A stretch of 33,000 nt of DNA from Blastopirellula marina (GTDB taxonomy: Bacteria; Planctomycetota; Planctomycetia; Pirellulales; Thermoguttaceae), in NCBI GenBank assembly GCA_020721965.1, contig DYLS01000007.1, forward strand, positions 1 to 33,000. Direction: 5' to 3'. The position numbers were made by a program, and so were the translations under genes. Below are positions 9,130 to 16,989 of this stretch, piece by piece. The notes under the pieces are model-generated. The model worked only from the letters and a program-made list of their open reading frames with translations, did not search any database and was not told the origin of the DNA. Position 1 is the stretch's first letter. Every line of letters starts with the position of its first letter.

Positions 9130-9254
9130 CTACTGGCACAACTCCGCCGGATGGCATGATGTACGCCGCGTAGATAATGTACGCATGGATCGCGCGGCGG
9201 TATCTCCCATGACCTCGGGATATTGATCGAAGCCAACAACCTTGCCCTGGAGTT

Positions 9255-9728
9255 TTAGATGCCGGAGCAAGGTGGTGACGCCGCCTCGTCGAGACCGCGG
9301 ATCTCCGGAGGAAAGAGACGGTGCAGCAATCGGGCGGCCATCTCGCAACCCGTCTCGCCTTCCGCACGCGACAGGACATCGGGCGCCAGAAAGACTTGCG
9401 CCGCCGAATGCAGGCCGTGTTTCCGAGCCAATTGCCAAAGGTAAAGCGACTCGCGACGGGTTAACCCATGCGCACGGCAAAGCTGTAGAAACAATAGCCC
9501 GTGGCTACGATATGGCTTGCCTGTTCGCAGGATGTCGGCCAGGCGGAGGATCACGGCCACCACGCCGACGAGGAGGATGACCCCGGCCGCAAACCACAAA
9601 ACGGCACTGATGTCGATCGGCGTAGCGGCGCGGCGCTGAAACTCGCGCTGGAGATTCTCCAGGGGCGAGGTAGCCTGCCCCGCCAAGAGATTCAGTGCGC
9701 TGGCGGTGAAACGGTACGCCTGCATCAT
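9255..9728 (-). CDS. Small membrane protein coupled to the HEAT-repeat gene
   Basis: A 157-residue protein of unknown function. Residues 1-35 form a soluble N-terminal region and are followed by one strong hydrophobic helix (about 38-60, with WFAAGVILLVGVVAVI). A cytosolic domain then contains short helical segments (LTRRESLYLWQLARKHGL). Its ATG at 9728 overlaps the stop of the upstream HEAT-repeat gene as ATGA, with GGAGAG just before it, so the two are probably co-translated and work together. A second ATG follows directly. No family was recognised. Confidence 0.75.
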   Translation of the reverse strand: MMQAYRFTASALNLLAGQATSPLENLQREFQRRAATPIDISAVLWFAAGVILLVGVVAVILRLADILRTGKPYRSHGLLFLQLCRAHGLTRRESLYLWQLARKHGLHSAAQVFLAPDVLSRAEGETGCEMAARLLHRLFPPEIRGLDEAASPPCSGI

Positions 9729-11410
9729 TCCGTGCTCTCCACCAATCGGGGCGTGGGCCGCGCGACCGGCCGATCCCGCCCGGAATCGGAGCCTGTGCCC
9801 GGAGGCTCGTCGCCCCCGGGACACTCTGGCGTTGTTTGCTGGCGGCGCAGCTCTCGCGCAAGGAGGCTTTTTTCGGCCGCCTCACGCACCAACGTATGAG
9901 GATCGGCCAAGGCAGCCTTCAAGGCATTCATCCCGGCCGGCGAATTGGTCGAGGCCAGTGCCGCGGCGGCTTCGGCGCGGATGGCCGGGTCCTCGTCTTG
10001 AAGCAGTGGGATCACCGAGGATTCTACCCGGAACACCAAGTCCAGCTCTTGAGCCACCGATAGTGCCCGCAGACGCCGCATCCGCAAGGGCGACGCCAAC
10101 TCCGCCCGCAACAGCCCCGGCGCATGGCCGTCCACTCGCTTCACCAAAAGGCCGGTGTCGCGGCGTACGTCCGGGGGGAGCATGTCCCACGTCTCCAAAA
10201 AACGTCGGAAGGAGAACTCGTTGAGGCAACGTCGAGCGGCGCGGCGGACCAAGGGCTCTGGGCTTTGCAGCGATTGCAGGATGATCGGCAAGGCCCCTGC
10301 GATGCCCCGGCCCCGCAGTTGTGGCAGGACCGCTGCTACCACCCGGGGGTCCGGGTCGTGCGCGGCTTGAAGGGCTAGGGCGTTGGCCTCCGCGCCGTGG
10401 TGACTGCCCAGGCACGATGCGGCCGCAGCGCGGGCGAGCGGCAATCCCCTCCGCAGCACCGTCCCCAAGACCGTCAATGCCTCGCCCGACGGAATCGATA
10501 TTCTCTCCAACAGAGACGGGATCACAGCTTGCTCTGCTTCGTCCAGTTGCGGCAACAGCCGCGGCAGTTGCGACAGCCATTTCAGATGCCGCAGACGTTT
10601 GAGGTTGCGCCGCACCTCGGCCGGCGGTTCCGTCCCTACCTGACGCAGAAAGCATCGTACAAAGGCCGGATCGTCCCGTTGCGCCAAGACCCCGAATACG
10701 GCAGTCGGTATTTCGTGAAGTCGCAAGAAACCGCACAGCGCCCGAATCACCGCTGGCTCCGTGCTGTCTCGGAATAGCCGCAGCAAGGCATTTCGGGCGG
10801 GATGGATGTTCGATCTCAGCACATCCCGCAAAATCCCCGAATTCTCTCGAATGAGCAGGAGATAGGCTTGAATGACCTCCCGGCGCTGATGCTTGGCGAA
10901 ACGGTCCATGCCGATGGCCAGGGCACGTCGGCTCTGCTCGAGTGTCCCCTCCAGGGTGGAAGTCACTTGGTGGGAATCCGCGTGATCGCACGAGTCCGCC
11001 AACCGCCGCGTCAGTTCCAGCAAGACCTCCCCTGCCCGCTCTGCTTGCTCGACCTCGGGACGCTCCAGGAGATTGACCAGCAAGGGGATCATCTCATACA
11101 GCGAACCCCACAACACGACCTGATACGCGTTTTCGCGAAGCTCCGCATCATCCGAAACCAAGGCCGCGCGCAGGCTTTGCAGGAAGCGAACCGGCGGTTG
11201 CGCAAACCGCGCTGACCACGCGGCATCGCGGCGGTCGAGGCGGCGCAGCACGAGAAAGTGGCTGCTCTGCTCGGACCGGCGCAGCAGGCAAGCGATGGCC
11301 CGTTCTCGAATCTCGGCCACAGGAGAGTCGAGAGCGTGTTCCAGCACCGTGGCGGCCGCGGTGTTGGCAGTGTTCGCGAGACAATCGAACGTGATATTCC
11401 AGTTTTCCAT
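9725..11410 (-). CDS. HEAT-repeat domain protein
   Basis: A 561-residue, all-helical protein made of repeated helix pairs rich in Leu, Ala and Arg. Examples are PVAEIRERAIACLLRRS near the N-terminus, and DPDPRVVAAVLPQLRG and DEDPAIRAEAAAALAS towards the C-terminus. The D-P/D-x-(A/V)(I/V)R-x-x-A-A pattern is typical of HEAT/PBS-lyase-like repeats, which act as protein-binding scaffolds. No catalytic domain or signal peptide is visible. The ATG at 11410 begins a plausible N-terminus. The frame is open further upstream to a TTG at 11509, but that extension looks non-coding, and no strong ribosome site supports either start. The 3' end overlaps the membrane-protein gene by 4 bases, so a scaffold at the membrane is a reasonable inference. 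Confidence 0.85.
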   Translation of the reverse strand: MENWNITFDCLANTANTAAATVLEHALDSPVAEIRERAIACLLRRSEQSSHFLVLRRLDRRDAAWSARFAQPPVRFLQSLRAALVSDDAELRENAYQVVLWGSLYEMIPLLVNLLERPEVEQAERAGEVLLELTRRLADSCDHADSHQVTSTLEGTLEQSRRALAIGMDRFAKHQRREVIQAYLLLIRENSGILRDVLRSNIHPARNALLRLFRDSTEPAVIRALCGFLRLHEIPTAVFGVLAQRDDPAFVRCFLRQVGTEPPAEVRRNLKRLRHLKWLSQLPRLLPQLDEAEQAVIPSLLERISIPSGEALTVLGTVLRRGLPLARAAAASCLGSHHGAEANALALQAAHDPDPRVVAAVLPQLRGRGIAGALPIILQSLQSPEPLVRRAARRCLNEFSFRRFLETWDMLPPDVRRDTGLLVKRVDGHAPGLLRAELASPLRMRRLRALSVAQELDLVFRVESSVIPLLQDEDPAIRAEAAAALASTNSPAGMNALKAALADPHTLVREAAEKSLLARELRRQQTTPECPGGDEPPGTGSDSGRDRPVARPTPRLVESTE

Positions 11411-11577
11411 CAGATGGCTAGATTGCACTACCGCCTTGGACTCGCGCCACCCTTCGCGACGCGCGAAAAACAGCCTCCCATTCCAGAGAGACAGCCTGAT
11501 GCACCACAAGCGGGGCTAAGAGCACCACCGCAACTGCCGCAATCGGCTTGCTACACTCAGTCTCGAAAAGTTTAGGT

Positions 11578-11594
11578 CACGATTCGGGATCGTG
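11578..11594. promoter_or_regulatory. Perfect 6-bp inverted repeat (operator-like)
   Basis: CACGAT at 11578-11583 and ATCGTG at 11589-11594 form a perfect dyad around TCGGG. A TATTAT (-10-like, plus strand) follows directly at 11595-11600. It lies between the divergent HEAT gene and the broken gene at 11828. Dyads of this size are typical repressor sites, but no regulator is adjacent. Confidence 0.3.
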
Positions 11595-11650
11595 TATTAT
11601 GGATGCCATCACCCAGCCCCCATCCGGACGTGGTACGTCACCCACCAACA

Positions 11651-11706
11651 CGAGGGAGCGACGGGACTCGAACCCGCAACCACGGGCCGCAACCACGGGA
11701 TCGACA
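11651..11706 (-). pseudogene. tRNA-Asp 3'-half fragment with 13-bp duplication
   Basis: On the minus strand this stretch matches the intact tRNA-Asp at 14426-14499 from the anticodon loop (GTCGATC) to the acceptor 3' strand. The core, 11659-11683 against 14432-14456, is identical at 24 of 25 positions. It differs by a perfect 13-bp tandem duplication in the variable/T-arm junction (11674-11686 and 11687-11699) and a 2-base insertion in the acceptor strand. The 5' half of a tRNA is missing, so it cannot be functional. It lies downstream of the intact tRNA in the same orientation. That is the arrangement left by integration into a tRNA 3' end, although simple duplication is possible. Confidence 0.7.
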
Positions 11707-11827
11707 AGCGAGGAGCTGGCCAGCTTCGCCGGTTGACGGGGGCGTTGCCGCCAAAATATAACGTTCGCGGCTTGGAGGCCAAGTGAGGGCAGCGGGGGCA
11801 AGCTTTTGTGTCAAAGGGGGTGCGCTA

Positions 11828-12799
11828 ATGTTCGGGCTGGTACTCTCATCCTTCTTCTGCTTGGCAGTGGTCAGCGATGACAAACTGACCGTCCCTGAAT
11901 GGGACGGACAGTTGCGGGCCACGGCTTTGCTGCAAGATGTCTATGGCGAGAAGCTCAAGGCTGCGAAGACGGCGGAGCAGAAAAGCGCCTTGGGCAAGGA
12001 TATCCTTCGCGTGGCGAAAGAAGAAAGCGACCCGGCCAACAAGTACGTGGGGCTTTAGACGGCCCGCCGGTTGGCGATAGAGGCCAATGACGGGGCCTTG
12101 GCCCTGAAATCGCTTGAAGCCGAGGTGGCAGCCTTCCGCGGCGAGATGAGGCACGATGCAGCCAGCTCGGTCGAACAGGCCGAAACGCTTTGGGAAATGG
12201 CCGGGCACCAACGGGGCGCCCAGCGGCTCCAGGGCCAACTGGACGCGATCCGCTGCTGGCTCGAAAGGGATGGCATGTCGCCGCTCCTGGAGGCCAAATG
12301 GCAGGATCGCATCGAACAGGTCAAAAGCGGCGGGATGATTAAGCTCGGCGCGAAGGATGCACGGTTGCTTGGCGATGAGTTGACGTACAACCCGCAAACG
12401 GACACAATTCTTGGCTGGCACAATCCAACCCATTATATTGAACGCACAATACACCTTAGCCCTGGGCAATACCGACTAGAGATTGAATATTCAGGCGAAG
12501 GCCCGGGACCAGAATCCTTGTTTGCGGTTCAGATTCTTCTCCAAAATGCCAAAAAACCGATTTGGCAAAATACTCTAGTGCTCGGGTCAACCGGCTCTTG
12601 GAACAACTATGGCAGCCCCCAGATAGGCAGCGCAACTATTCGGTTTGAGAACGATTACTGTATCAGATTTGGCGTTGCTCGCCCCAGGCGACCTAACCGC
12701 ATGGGGCTGGCAATCGTTAAGAGTCTGCGGCTACTTCCTGCCAATGACTATCGCTTCCATGTGATACGCAACGTGCGTGCTGAGAAGGTTGTGCTCTAA
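11828..12799 (+). pseudogene. Broken gene: hypothetical secreted or anchored protein with in-frame amber stop
   Basis: One reading frame runs from the ATG at 11828 (GGGGG seven bases upstream) to TAA at 12797-12799, but a TAG at 12056-12058 interrupts it. The first part has a hydrophobic N-terminus (LVLSSFFCLAVV) and a helical region with LLQDVYGEKLKAAKTAEQKS. The second part continues the same helical pattern (ARRLAIEANDGALALKSLEA), then a beta-rich domain of about 130 residues. The helical region resembles the soluble repeat found in many planctomycete proteins. The TAG replaces a residue in the middle of a helix, so a CAG-to-TAG change is likely. Without the stop the product would be about 323 residues. 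A sequencing error or suppression are alternatives. Confidence 0.65.
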
Positions 12800-13044
12800 G
12801 CGAAACTTCCCGGTGCGAATCGCGGGACGCAAATGGCAACTGATTGTAAGACAAGGATTTGTGCCAATTGAGCACCCTGATTCTCCCACCGTTTTCTGAG
12901 TACAAGGCGAATTGCGCAAGTCATTACAAGACAAGAACTCACAAAAAAGCATCACATGACTACTGCAAACAATACAAATCGGCAGGAGGTCGTTATGCAG
13001 TAATGATTTACGTAAAAATACTTCCAGGAAGTTTGGGTTAAGGG
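12800..13044. other. AT-richer spacer with orphan Shine-Dalgarno
   Basis: This spacer is clearly richer in A and T than its surroundings. AGGAGG at 12984-12989 is followed five bases later by ATG-CAG-TAA, a two-codon frame, and then by a second ATG at 13003 giving only 12 codons. It looks like the remains of a gene start. No domain is recognisable. Confidence 0.45.
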
Positions 13045-13925
13045 CTACGATTTGGCGCAGTCGGGTATCGACGAGTTCGGCCCCCACCAGTGATAATAGG
13101 CCGTATACCAGGGAAAGCCATCCACCCAGCGTCGCCCGTGCAACGCATGGCGAGCCACCGGTTGTCCAAATCGCGTACAAAATGCCTCGGTCAGGAACGG
13201 GTCGCTCCGACTCGACGCGGTGACGATGGCCAGATCTTTGTTTTGTCGTGTCAGTGTGACCGCGGGCTGCGACAAAAGCGGTTGGTCGCTGTAAGAGCCT
13301 TCGGCAGGGAGCAGGCTTTCCGAAAACGCCGCCGTAGTACTTGTGCCATCGGTCACATCCGCGAATCGCAGCGCTCTATTCCGATTAAACAACCCGTCGG
13401 TGTCGTAAACTGCTGTGCCGGTCAACGTAGGTGCGCCGCGTCCCCAGCAGGTCATATAGTTGGTGGCGCCGAATTCCGGCTCGATTTTTTCACGCCGGTC
13501 ACTGGGGCAATAAAAAACCCGATCTCTTGACTCACGGGAATCTGGTTGTCGGGATGCACTCCATAACCTCCACCAAAAGACTCACCGATGTAGAGGGGAA
13601 CCTCAAGATTCAATGACTTGTACAAATTGAGCTGTTCCATATAGGGCGTGAGCAGGGCCAGCGGTCCGCAGCGGTACATCCACGGGCGGATATGCTCGTA
13701 GCTGCGGCAGGTTTTCTCGGGGCAGCCGACAGGAAACCCCTTGTGGCTATCGTGGAAGTTGTGAAGGGCAAGGGTAAACTGTTTGAGATTGCTGACGCAG
13801 CTCATTCGCCGAGCTGCCTCGCGGGCCGCCTGAACGGCGGGAAGCAACAGGGCAATCAAGATCCCGATGATCGCGATCACCACCAACAGCTCAACCAGCG
13901 TGAAAGCCCGCCTGTCGTTTTTCAT
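13045..13925 (-). pseudogene. DUF1559 pilin-like protein, frameshifted and 3'-truncated
   Basis: Planctomycete-type DUF1559 protein with a type IV pilin/pseudopilin-like N-terminus: basic leader, then [20 protein letters not shown] (residues 8-27), followed by [21 protein letters not shown] precedes the ATG at 13925. The frame is lost at a run of six A (plus strand 13512-13517). One added base, or two removed, restores the family's C-P-S-D motif, after which the reading continues ([11 protein letters not shown], then DGTSTTAAFSESLL and the WVDGFPWYTAYYHWWGPNS motif) to a stop at 13045. The usual C-terminal HPGG-type segment is missing, so the 3' end also appears truncated. A homopolymer sequencing error could explain the frameshift but not the short end. 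Confidence 0.8.
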
Positions 13926-14425
13926 GGCCGTCTCCCAATTCGTGCGATCCGTTAGACCTCACCCGCATGGTCGGGCTGCGAGGAGCCGCCTGATATTACT
14001 GTAATGTAATTCGTAATACCAACGATGATATGCTACCCTCGCGGGCGATCACCGTCAATCGCCTCGTTCCGTGGTTCACCGTGTTGATGAGCTTTCGTCG
14101 AGCCTGTACGGGCGGGAGTACTCCTCAGATGGGGGGCGTGGGTGGGGTGGGTGACGATCAAAGTACAGGATTGCCAATCCAACCTCCAGGTCCCAGGAGG
14201 GCGGAAAGGAGACTCTCCAACATGCGACGCAGAAAGCGGCACACATCGGAGCAGATCGTCCACAAGGCGGGCAACGGGGAACGCCTGAGACTGGAACGGT
14301 CCGGGGTACCGTGCACCGGAACCGCCACTGTTAGCCTGAACTGGGGTCGTTGCTGATGGACAAGGATAAACGAATGTACCGCTGGCAACGGCGGCGCGGT
14401 CGAATCGGAACGGCCAACCTATCAG
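13926..14425. other. Spacer between DUF1559 remnant and tRNA-Asp
   Basis: About 0.5 kb without a supported gene. The part nearest the DUF1559 start is AT-rich and carries a dyad (13994-14018). The rest is GC-rich with a G-rich stretch around 14130-14150. Open frames here are short, overlap on both strands, and one runs through the tRNA. Nothing resembling an integrase or transposase is visible. Confidence 0.5.
13994..14018 (-). promoter_or_regulatory. AT-rich dyad upstream of the DUF1559 gene
   Basis: TATTAC at 13994-13999 and GTAATA at 14013-14018 form an inverted repeat in an AT-rich island about 70 bases before the DUF1559 start. On the minus strand the island also reads TTGGTA followed 18 bases later by TAATAT, a weak promoter-like arrangement. 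Operator or promoter function is an inference. Confidence 0.3.
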
Positions 14426-14499
14426 CGAGGGCGACGGGAATCGAACCCGCAACCACTGGATCGACAGTCCAGTACTCTAACCAATTGAGCTACGCCCCC
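14426..14499 (-). tRNA. tRNA-Asp (GUC)
   Basis: A complete cloverleaf of 74 bases on the minus strand. The acceptor stem pairs GGGGGCG with CGCCCTC (one G-T pair). The D-arm contains AGCTCAATTGGTTAGAG. The anticodon stem CTGGA/TCCAG holds the loop CTGTCGA with anticodon GTC. The T-arm is GCGGG-TTCGATT-CCCGC. The discriminator base is G, as expected for tRNA-Asp. CCA is not encoded. A displaced copy of its 3' half lies 2.8 kb downstream. Confidence 0.96.
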
Positions 14500-15050
14500 G
14501 TAGTCGCAAAAATCCCCGTCATCACAAAAATCGGAGCAGGAACTTGGAACCGCGCTGCGGTACCGTCAAGACCACAAACAAGCCCTGCGGTCGCGACGGT
14601 CCTGCCGATGGATTCGCTAGATCGCCCAGGCACCGAGCCGACCGGCCGCGGCATCCCTTCGCCCAAAACCGTCTCCCATTCGGGAGTCCTCAGCCAGCGA
14701 ATCGTTGACGGCCAAGGGGAGCCGAGCATCGGATTCTCGGATGTTTCAGCAATCCGCCCCGAAGCTCAATATGTATTCTAGCTATTCTCGCCGCCTTTTC
14801 CAAGCCGGGGAGACGAAATCCTGGCCAGCTCGGGCGTCCGCGGCGATCCAGATTTAACGATTATTGCGTCCAAAACCAGATCGGCAAGGGGATGGGGAGG
14901 AATAAGGGCGGGCCATTTGTCCAGCCAGGCCCTTCGTAGAAAGCTAGACTTCTCAAGAAGGCGCAAAGCACCGCTTCGTGAAGTTTTCCCCGCCGGGACG
15001 TTTACACGACCCGCGAGTTCCCTGGTTGTATTGCTGATCGAGATCGGAAC
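14500..15050. other. Spacer upstream of tRNA-Asp
   Basis: Apart from a minus-strand promoter-like pair of hexamers (14775-14803), nothing coding is supported in these 550 bases. The long minus-strand frame 14778-15455 overlaps the Trm112-like gene and the 48-residue gene in other frames and has no domain, so it is treated as a shadow. Confidence 0.45.
14775..14803 (-). promoter_or_regulatory. Sigma-70-like promoter facing tRNA-Asp
   Basis: On the minus strand TTGGAA (14803-14798) and TAGAAT (14780-14775) are separated by exactly 17 bases. Transcription would run left towards tRNA-Asp, about 270 bases away, so the promoter could serve the tRNA with a long leader or an unrecognised small RNA. 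Confidence 0.45.
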
Positions 15051-15197
15051 ATGTGGCACTACCTGGACCGACTGCTCAATCTCGTGTCGCGCGAAATTGG
15101 CCACCTCGAACCCGAACATTGGCTCATGCTCGGTGCGTTGACGATCCTCCTGGGCCTGATATGGCTGCGGGGTTTTGGCTCGCGACGGAATTATTAA
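15051..15197 (+). CDS. 48-residue single-pass membrane protein
   Basis: A short gene with ATG at 15051 and TAA at 15195. The product starts MWHYLDRLLNLVSREIGHLE and continues into one hydrophobic helix (about residues 24-40, WLMLGALTILLGLIWL), ending in a basic tail GFGSRRNY. Third codon positions are strongly G/C, as in the neighbouring genes, and the amphipathic-helix-plus-membrane-helix layout is sensible. GGA lies a few bases upstream. Its function is unknown. It overlaps a longer minus-strand frame judged to be a shadow, and it converges on the Trm112-like gene. Confidence 0.6.
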   Translation: MWHYLDRLLNLVSREIGHLEPEHWLMLGALTILLGLIWLRGFGSRRNY

Positions 15198-15274
15198 AGC
15201 AGCCGCATGAGGAAAGCATCTGCCGCAAGTGCTTTCCCGCCCCCCATTTCGCATGCTCTCCTGCCAATGAGCAG

Positions 15275-15547
15275 TTACGGGCAGGGCGGCGATACCAGCC
15301 CTGACATGGGAATCCCCTCGTCGATCAGCAGGACCGGTATTTCTTCCCGGACCGGGTAGGCAACCACGCCATCGTCCCGGACCAAGAGGCCGTCCACAGG
15401 CTCGCGGATGGTAACGCCTGCCCGATTCGTCGCGTTTCCCGCTGCAATGGCCCAATTCACCGCCGCGACCAGCTCCGGTTCAGCGAGGCGGAGCGGTTGC
15501 CGAGTCTCCGGGCAGGCCAACATGGCTACCAATGCGGCGTCCAGCAT
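15275..15547 (-). CDS. Trm112 family protein
   Basis: A 90-residue protein of the Trm112/UPF0434 (YcaR) family. Family members are small, often zinc-binding partners that activate methyltransferases acting on tRNA, rRNA or release factors; in bacteria the role is less clear. The N-terminal LVAMLACPETRQPL matches the family's L-x-x-x-(L/I)ACP-x-x-x-x-x-L start. The end, DGVVAYPVREEIPVLLIDEG, matches its conserved Y-P-(V/I)-R-x-x-I-P-V-(L/M)-L close. The usual second Cys of the zinc site is missing, as in many bacterial members. The ATG at 15547 has AAGGG seven bases upstream; longer in-frame starts overlap the protease gene and are unlikely. Confidence 0.88.
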   Translation of the reverse strand: MLDAALVAMLACPETRQPLRLAEPELVAAVNWAIAAGNATNRAGVTIREPVDGLLVRDDGVVAYPVREEIPVLLIDEGIPMSGLVSPPCP

Positions 15548-15702
15548 CGCGGATCCCTTTCCTCGTTTATTTTTGTTTCCTATTTTCTTCGACGACACCA
15601 TTCCTAGCACACCGCACGACGCACTCTTAGCGAACCGCTCAGCGCATGGGGAGGGGAGCACCGGGGCTTTCGTTCTGCCTTGTCCGGTTTTGGCCAGCAC
15701 CA

Positions 15703-16989
15703 TCAAAACTGAAGTGGTCTCTCGGCCACTCGGACTTCCAATTCTAGACGCTGACTGCCGTGAAGGACCTCGACCTTGACCGTAGATCCGACCTTGGATC
15801 GTGCCACGGCAATGCTGAGGGCGGCCGGCTCCGTGATGGGCTTGCCGTCCCAGGTCAAAATGATGTCGTCCGGCTGGAAGCCGGCGGCATCGGCGGGCGA
15901 GTCGGGGACCACGCGGACCACTTTGGCCCCGGATGTCGTCTCCAGGCCACGCCGTTTGGCTTCCCCTTCCGAAATCTCCTCCATTTGGACGCCGAGCCAA
16001 CCGCGGCTGATACGGCCGGTCTGCCGGAGCTGCCGGTAAACCTCCTGCACCACGCGGCTGGGGATGGCGAAGCTGATGCCGCGGTAGGCTTCGCCGAAGA
16101 TCGCGGTATTGATGCCCACGATGCGTCCCTTCATATCGACCAGCGGTCCGCCGCTATTGCCGGGGTTCAAGGCTGCGTCAGTCTGTAGGAACTCCTGAAA
16201 CCCGCCCGCGTTGGTCGCCGCCCTCCGCTCTTTGGCGCTGATGATTCCTGCCGTCACCGTGTGTCGCAAGCCGTAGGGATTGCCGATTGCCAGAACCGTA
16301 TCGCCCACCTCCAATCGATCGCTGTCGCCCCAGGGGACGGGCGAGAGTTTTTCGGCGGGGATTTTCAGCACCGCCAGGTCGTTGACGGGGTCGGTGCCGA
16401 TCACCGTGGCATTGTGGAGGGTGCGTCCATCGGCCAGGCGGACCGTGATCCGAGAAGAATTATTGATGACATGGAAGTTCGTCACCACATAGCCCTGAGG
16501 ATCGACAATGACGCCGGACCCGAGGCCCTCCTCGCGAAATCCCGGTTCGAAAAAGTGCCGCCATTCGTCGGGGACGGCGGCGGGTACATCGTCACGGACG
16601 GTCTCGATGCCCACCACGGCGGGCGAAACGGCCCGGACGATCCAGCGGAATCGTTCGCCTGGCTCGGCGGATGCGTCCAGGGCTTGCCGCGCGACTTCCA
16701 TCTCCGCCCGCAGCCGCCCCCGCGTCCAGGCATACGGTATTTCCTCCAAGGCGTAGGGAGCGATCAATAAGGCGGCAAGCACGCAAAGAATGGCCCACAA
16801 CAGCCCCCGCCGCCGTGTCCGTTCGACGGTCCAGGACGACTCCGGGGCGGCGTCGTACATGCCGGGGAGCGGAGTCCCAGGCACGATCGTGGCTGCGATC
16901 GGCTCTTCACGGCCCGGTTCGGCATCCGTGCCGGTCGCGTGTTCCCGGCTCCCAACGGATTCAATCGGCCGATCATCGAACGTACTCAT
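15703..16989 (-). CDS. Membrane-anchored HtrA/Deg serine protease with PDZ domain
   Basis: A 428-residue S1C-family protease/chaperone for envelope quality control. About 60 hydrophilic residues precede a membrane helix (62-80, LLWAILCVLAALLIAPYA), so the catalytic part is extracytoplasmic. The triad is His173 (TNFHVIN), Asp204 (VNDLAVLKI) and Ser279 (NPGNSGGPLVD). One PDZ domain follows, with GWLGVQMEE and DSPADAAGFQPDDIILTWDGKPI, and the protein ends soon after it, as in DegS-like forms. The ATG at 16989 has GAGAG seven bases upstream. Three phased direct repeats and a TAAAAT lie about 100 bases upstream. It is divergent from the ABC exporter. Confidence 0.94.
   Translation of the reverse strand: MSTFDDRPIESVGSREHATGTDAEPGREEPIAATIVPGTPLPGMYDAAPESSWTVERTRRRGLLWAILCVLAALLIAPYALEEIPYAWTRGRLRAEMEVARQALDASAEPGERFRWIVRAVSPAVVGIETVRDDVPAAVPDEWRHFFEPGFREEGLGSGVIVDPQGYVVTNFHVINNSSRITVRLADGRTLHNATVIGTDPVNDLAVLKIPAEKLSPVPWGDSDRLEVGDTVLAIGNPYGLRHTVTAGIISAKERRAATNAGGFQEFLQTDAALNPGNSGGPLVDMKGRIVGINTAIFGEAYRGISFAIPSRVVQEVYRQLRQTGRISRGWLGVQMEEISEGEAKRRGLETTSGAKVVRVVPDSPADAAGFQPDDIILTWDGKPITEPAALSIAVARSKVGSTVKVEVLHGSQRLELEVRVAERPLQF

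Noticed and set aside
9255-9824. Longer 189-codon form of the small membrane protein
   Set aside because: The extra N-terminus overlaps the HEAT gene deeply, while the ATGA overlap with GGAGAG gives a much better start at 9728.
11651-11706. Functional second tRNA
   Set aside because: The 5' half is missing and the 13-bp duplication breaks the arm structure.
12056-12058. Amber codon as programmed pyrrolysine recoding
   Set aside because: No pyl genes or suppressor tRNA are visible, and the surrounding decay makes a simple mutation more likely.
11578-14499. Complete mobile element with integrase or transposase
   Set aside because: No recombinase, terminal inverted repeats or replication gene could be found in the segment; only a remnant is supported.
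14778-15455. 225-codon minus-strand gene
   Set aside because: It overlaps the Trm112-like gene and the 48-residue gene in other frames, has no domain, and its residues look like a GC-rich shadow.
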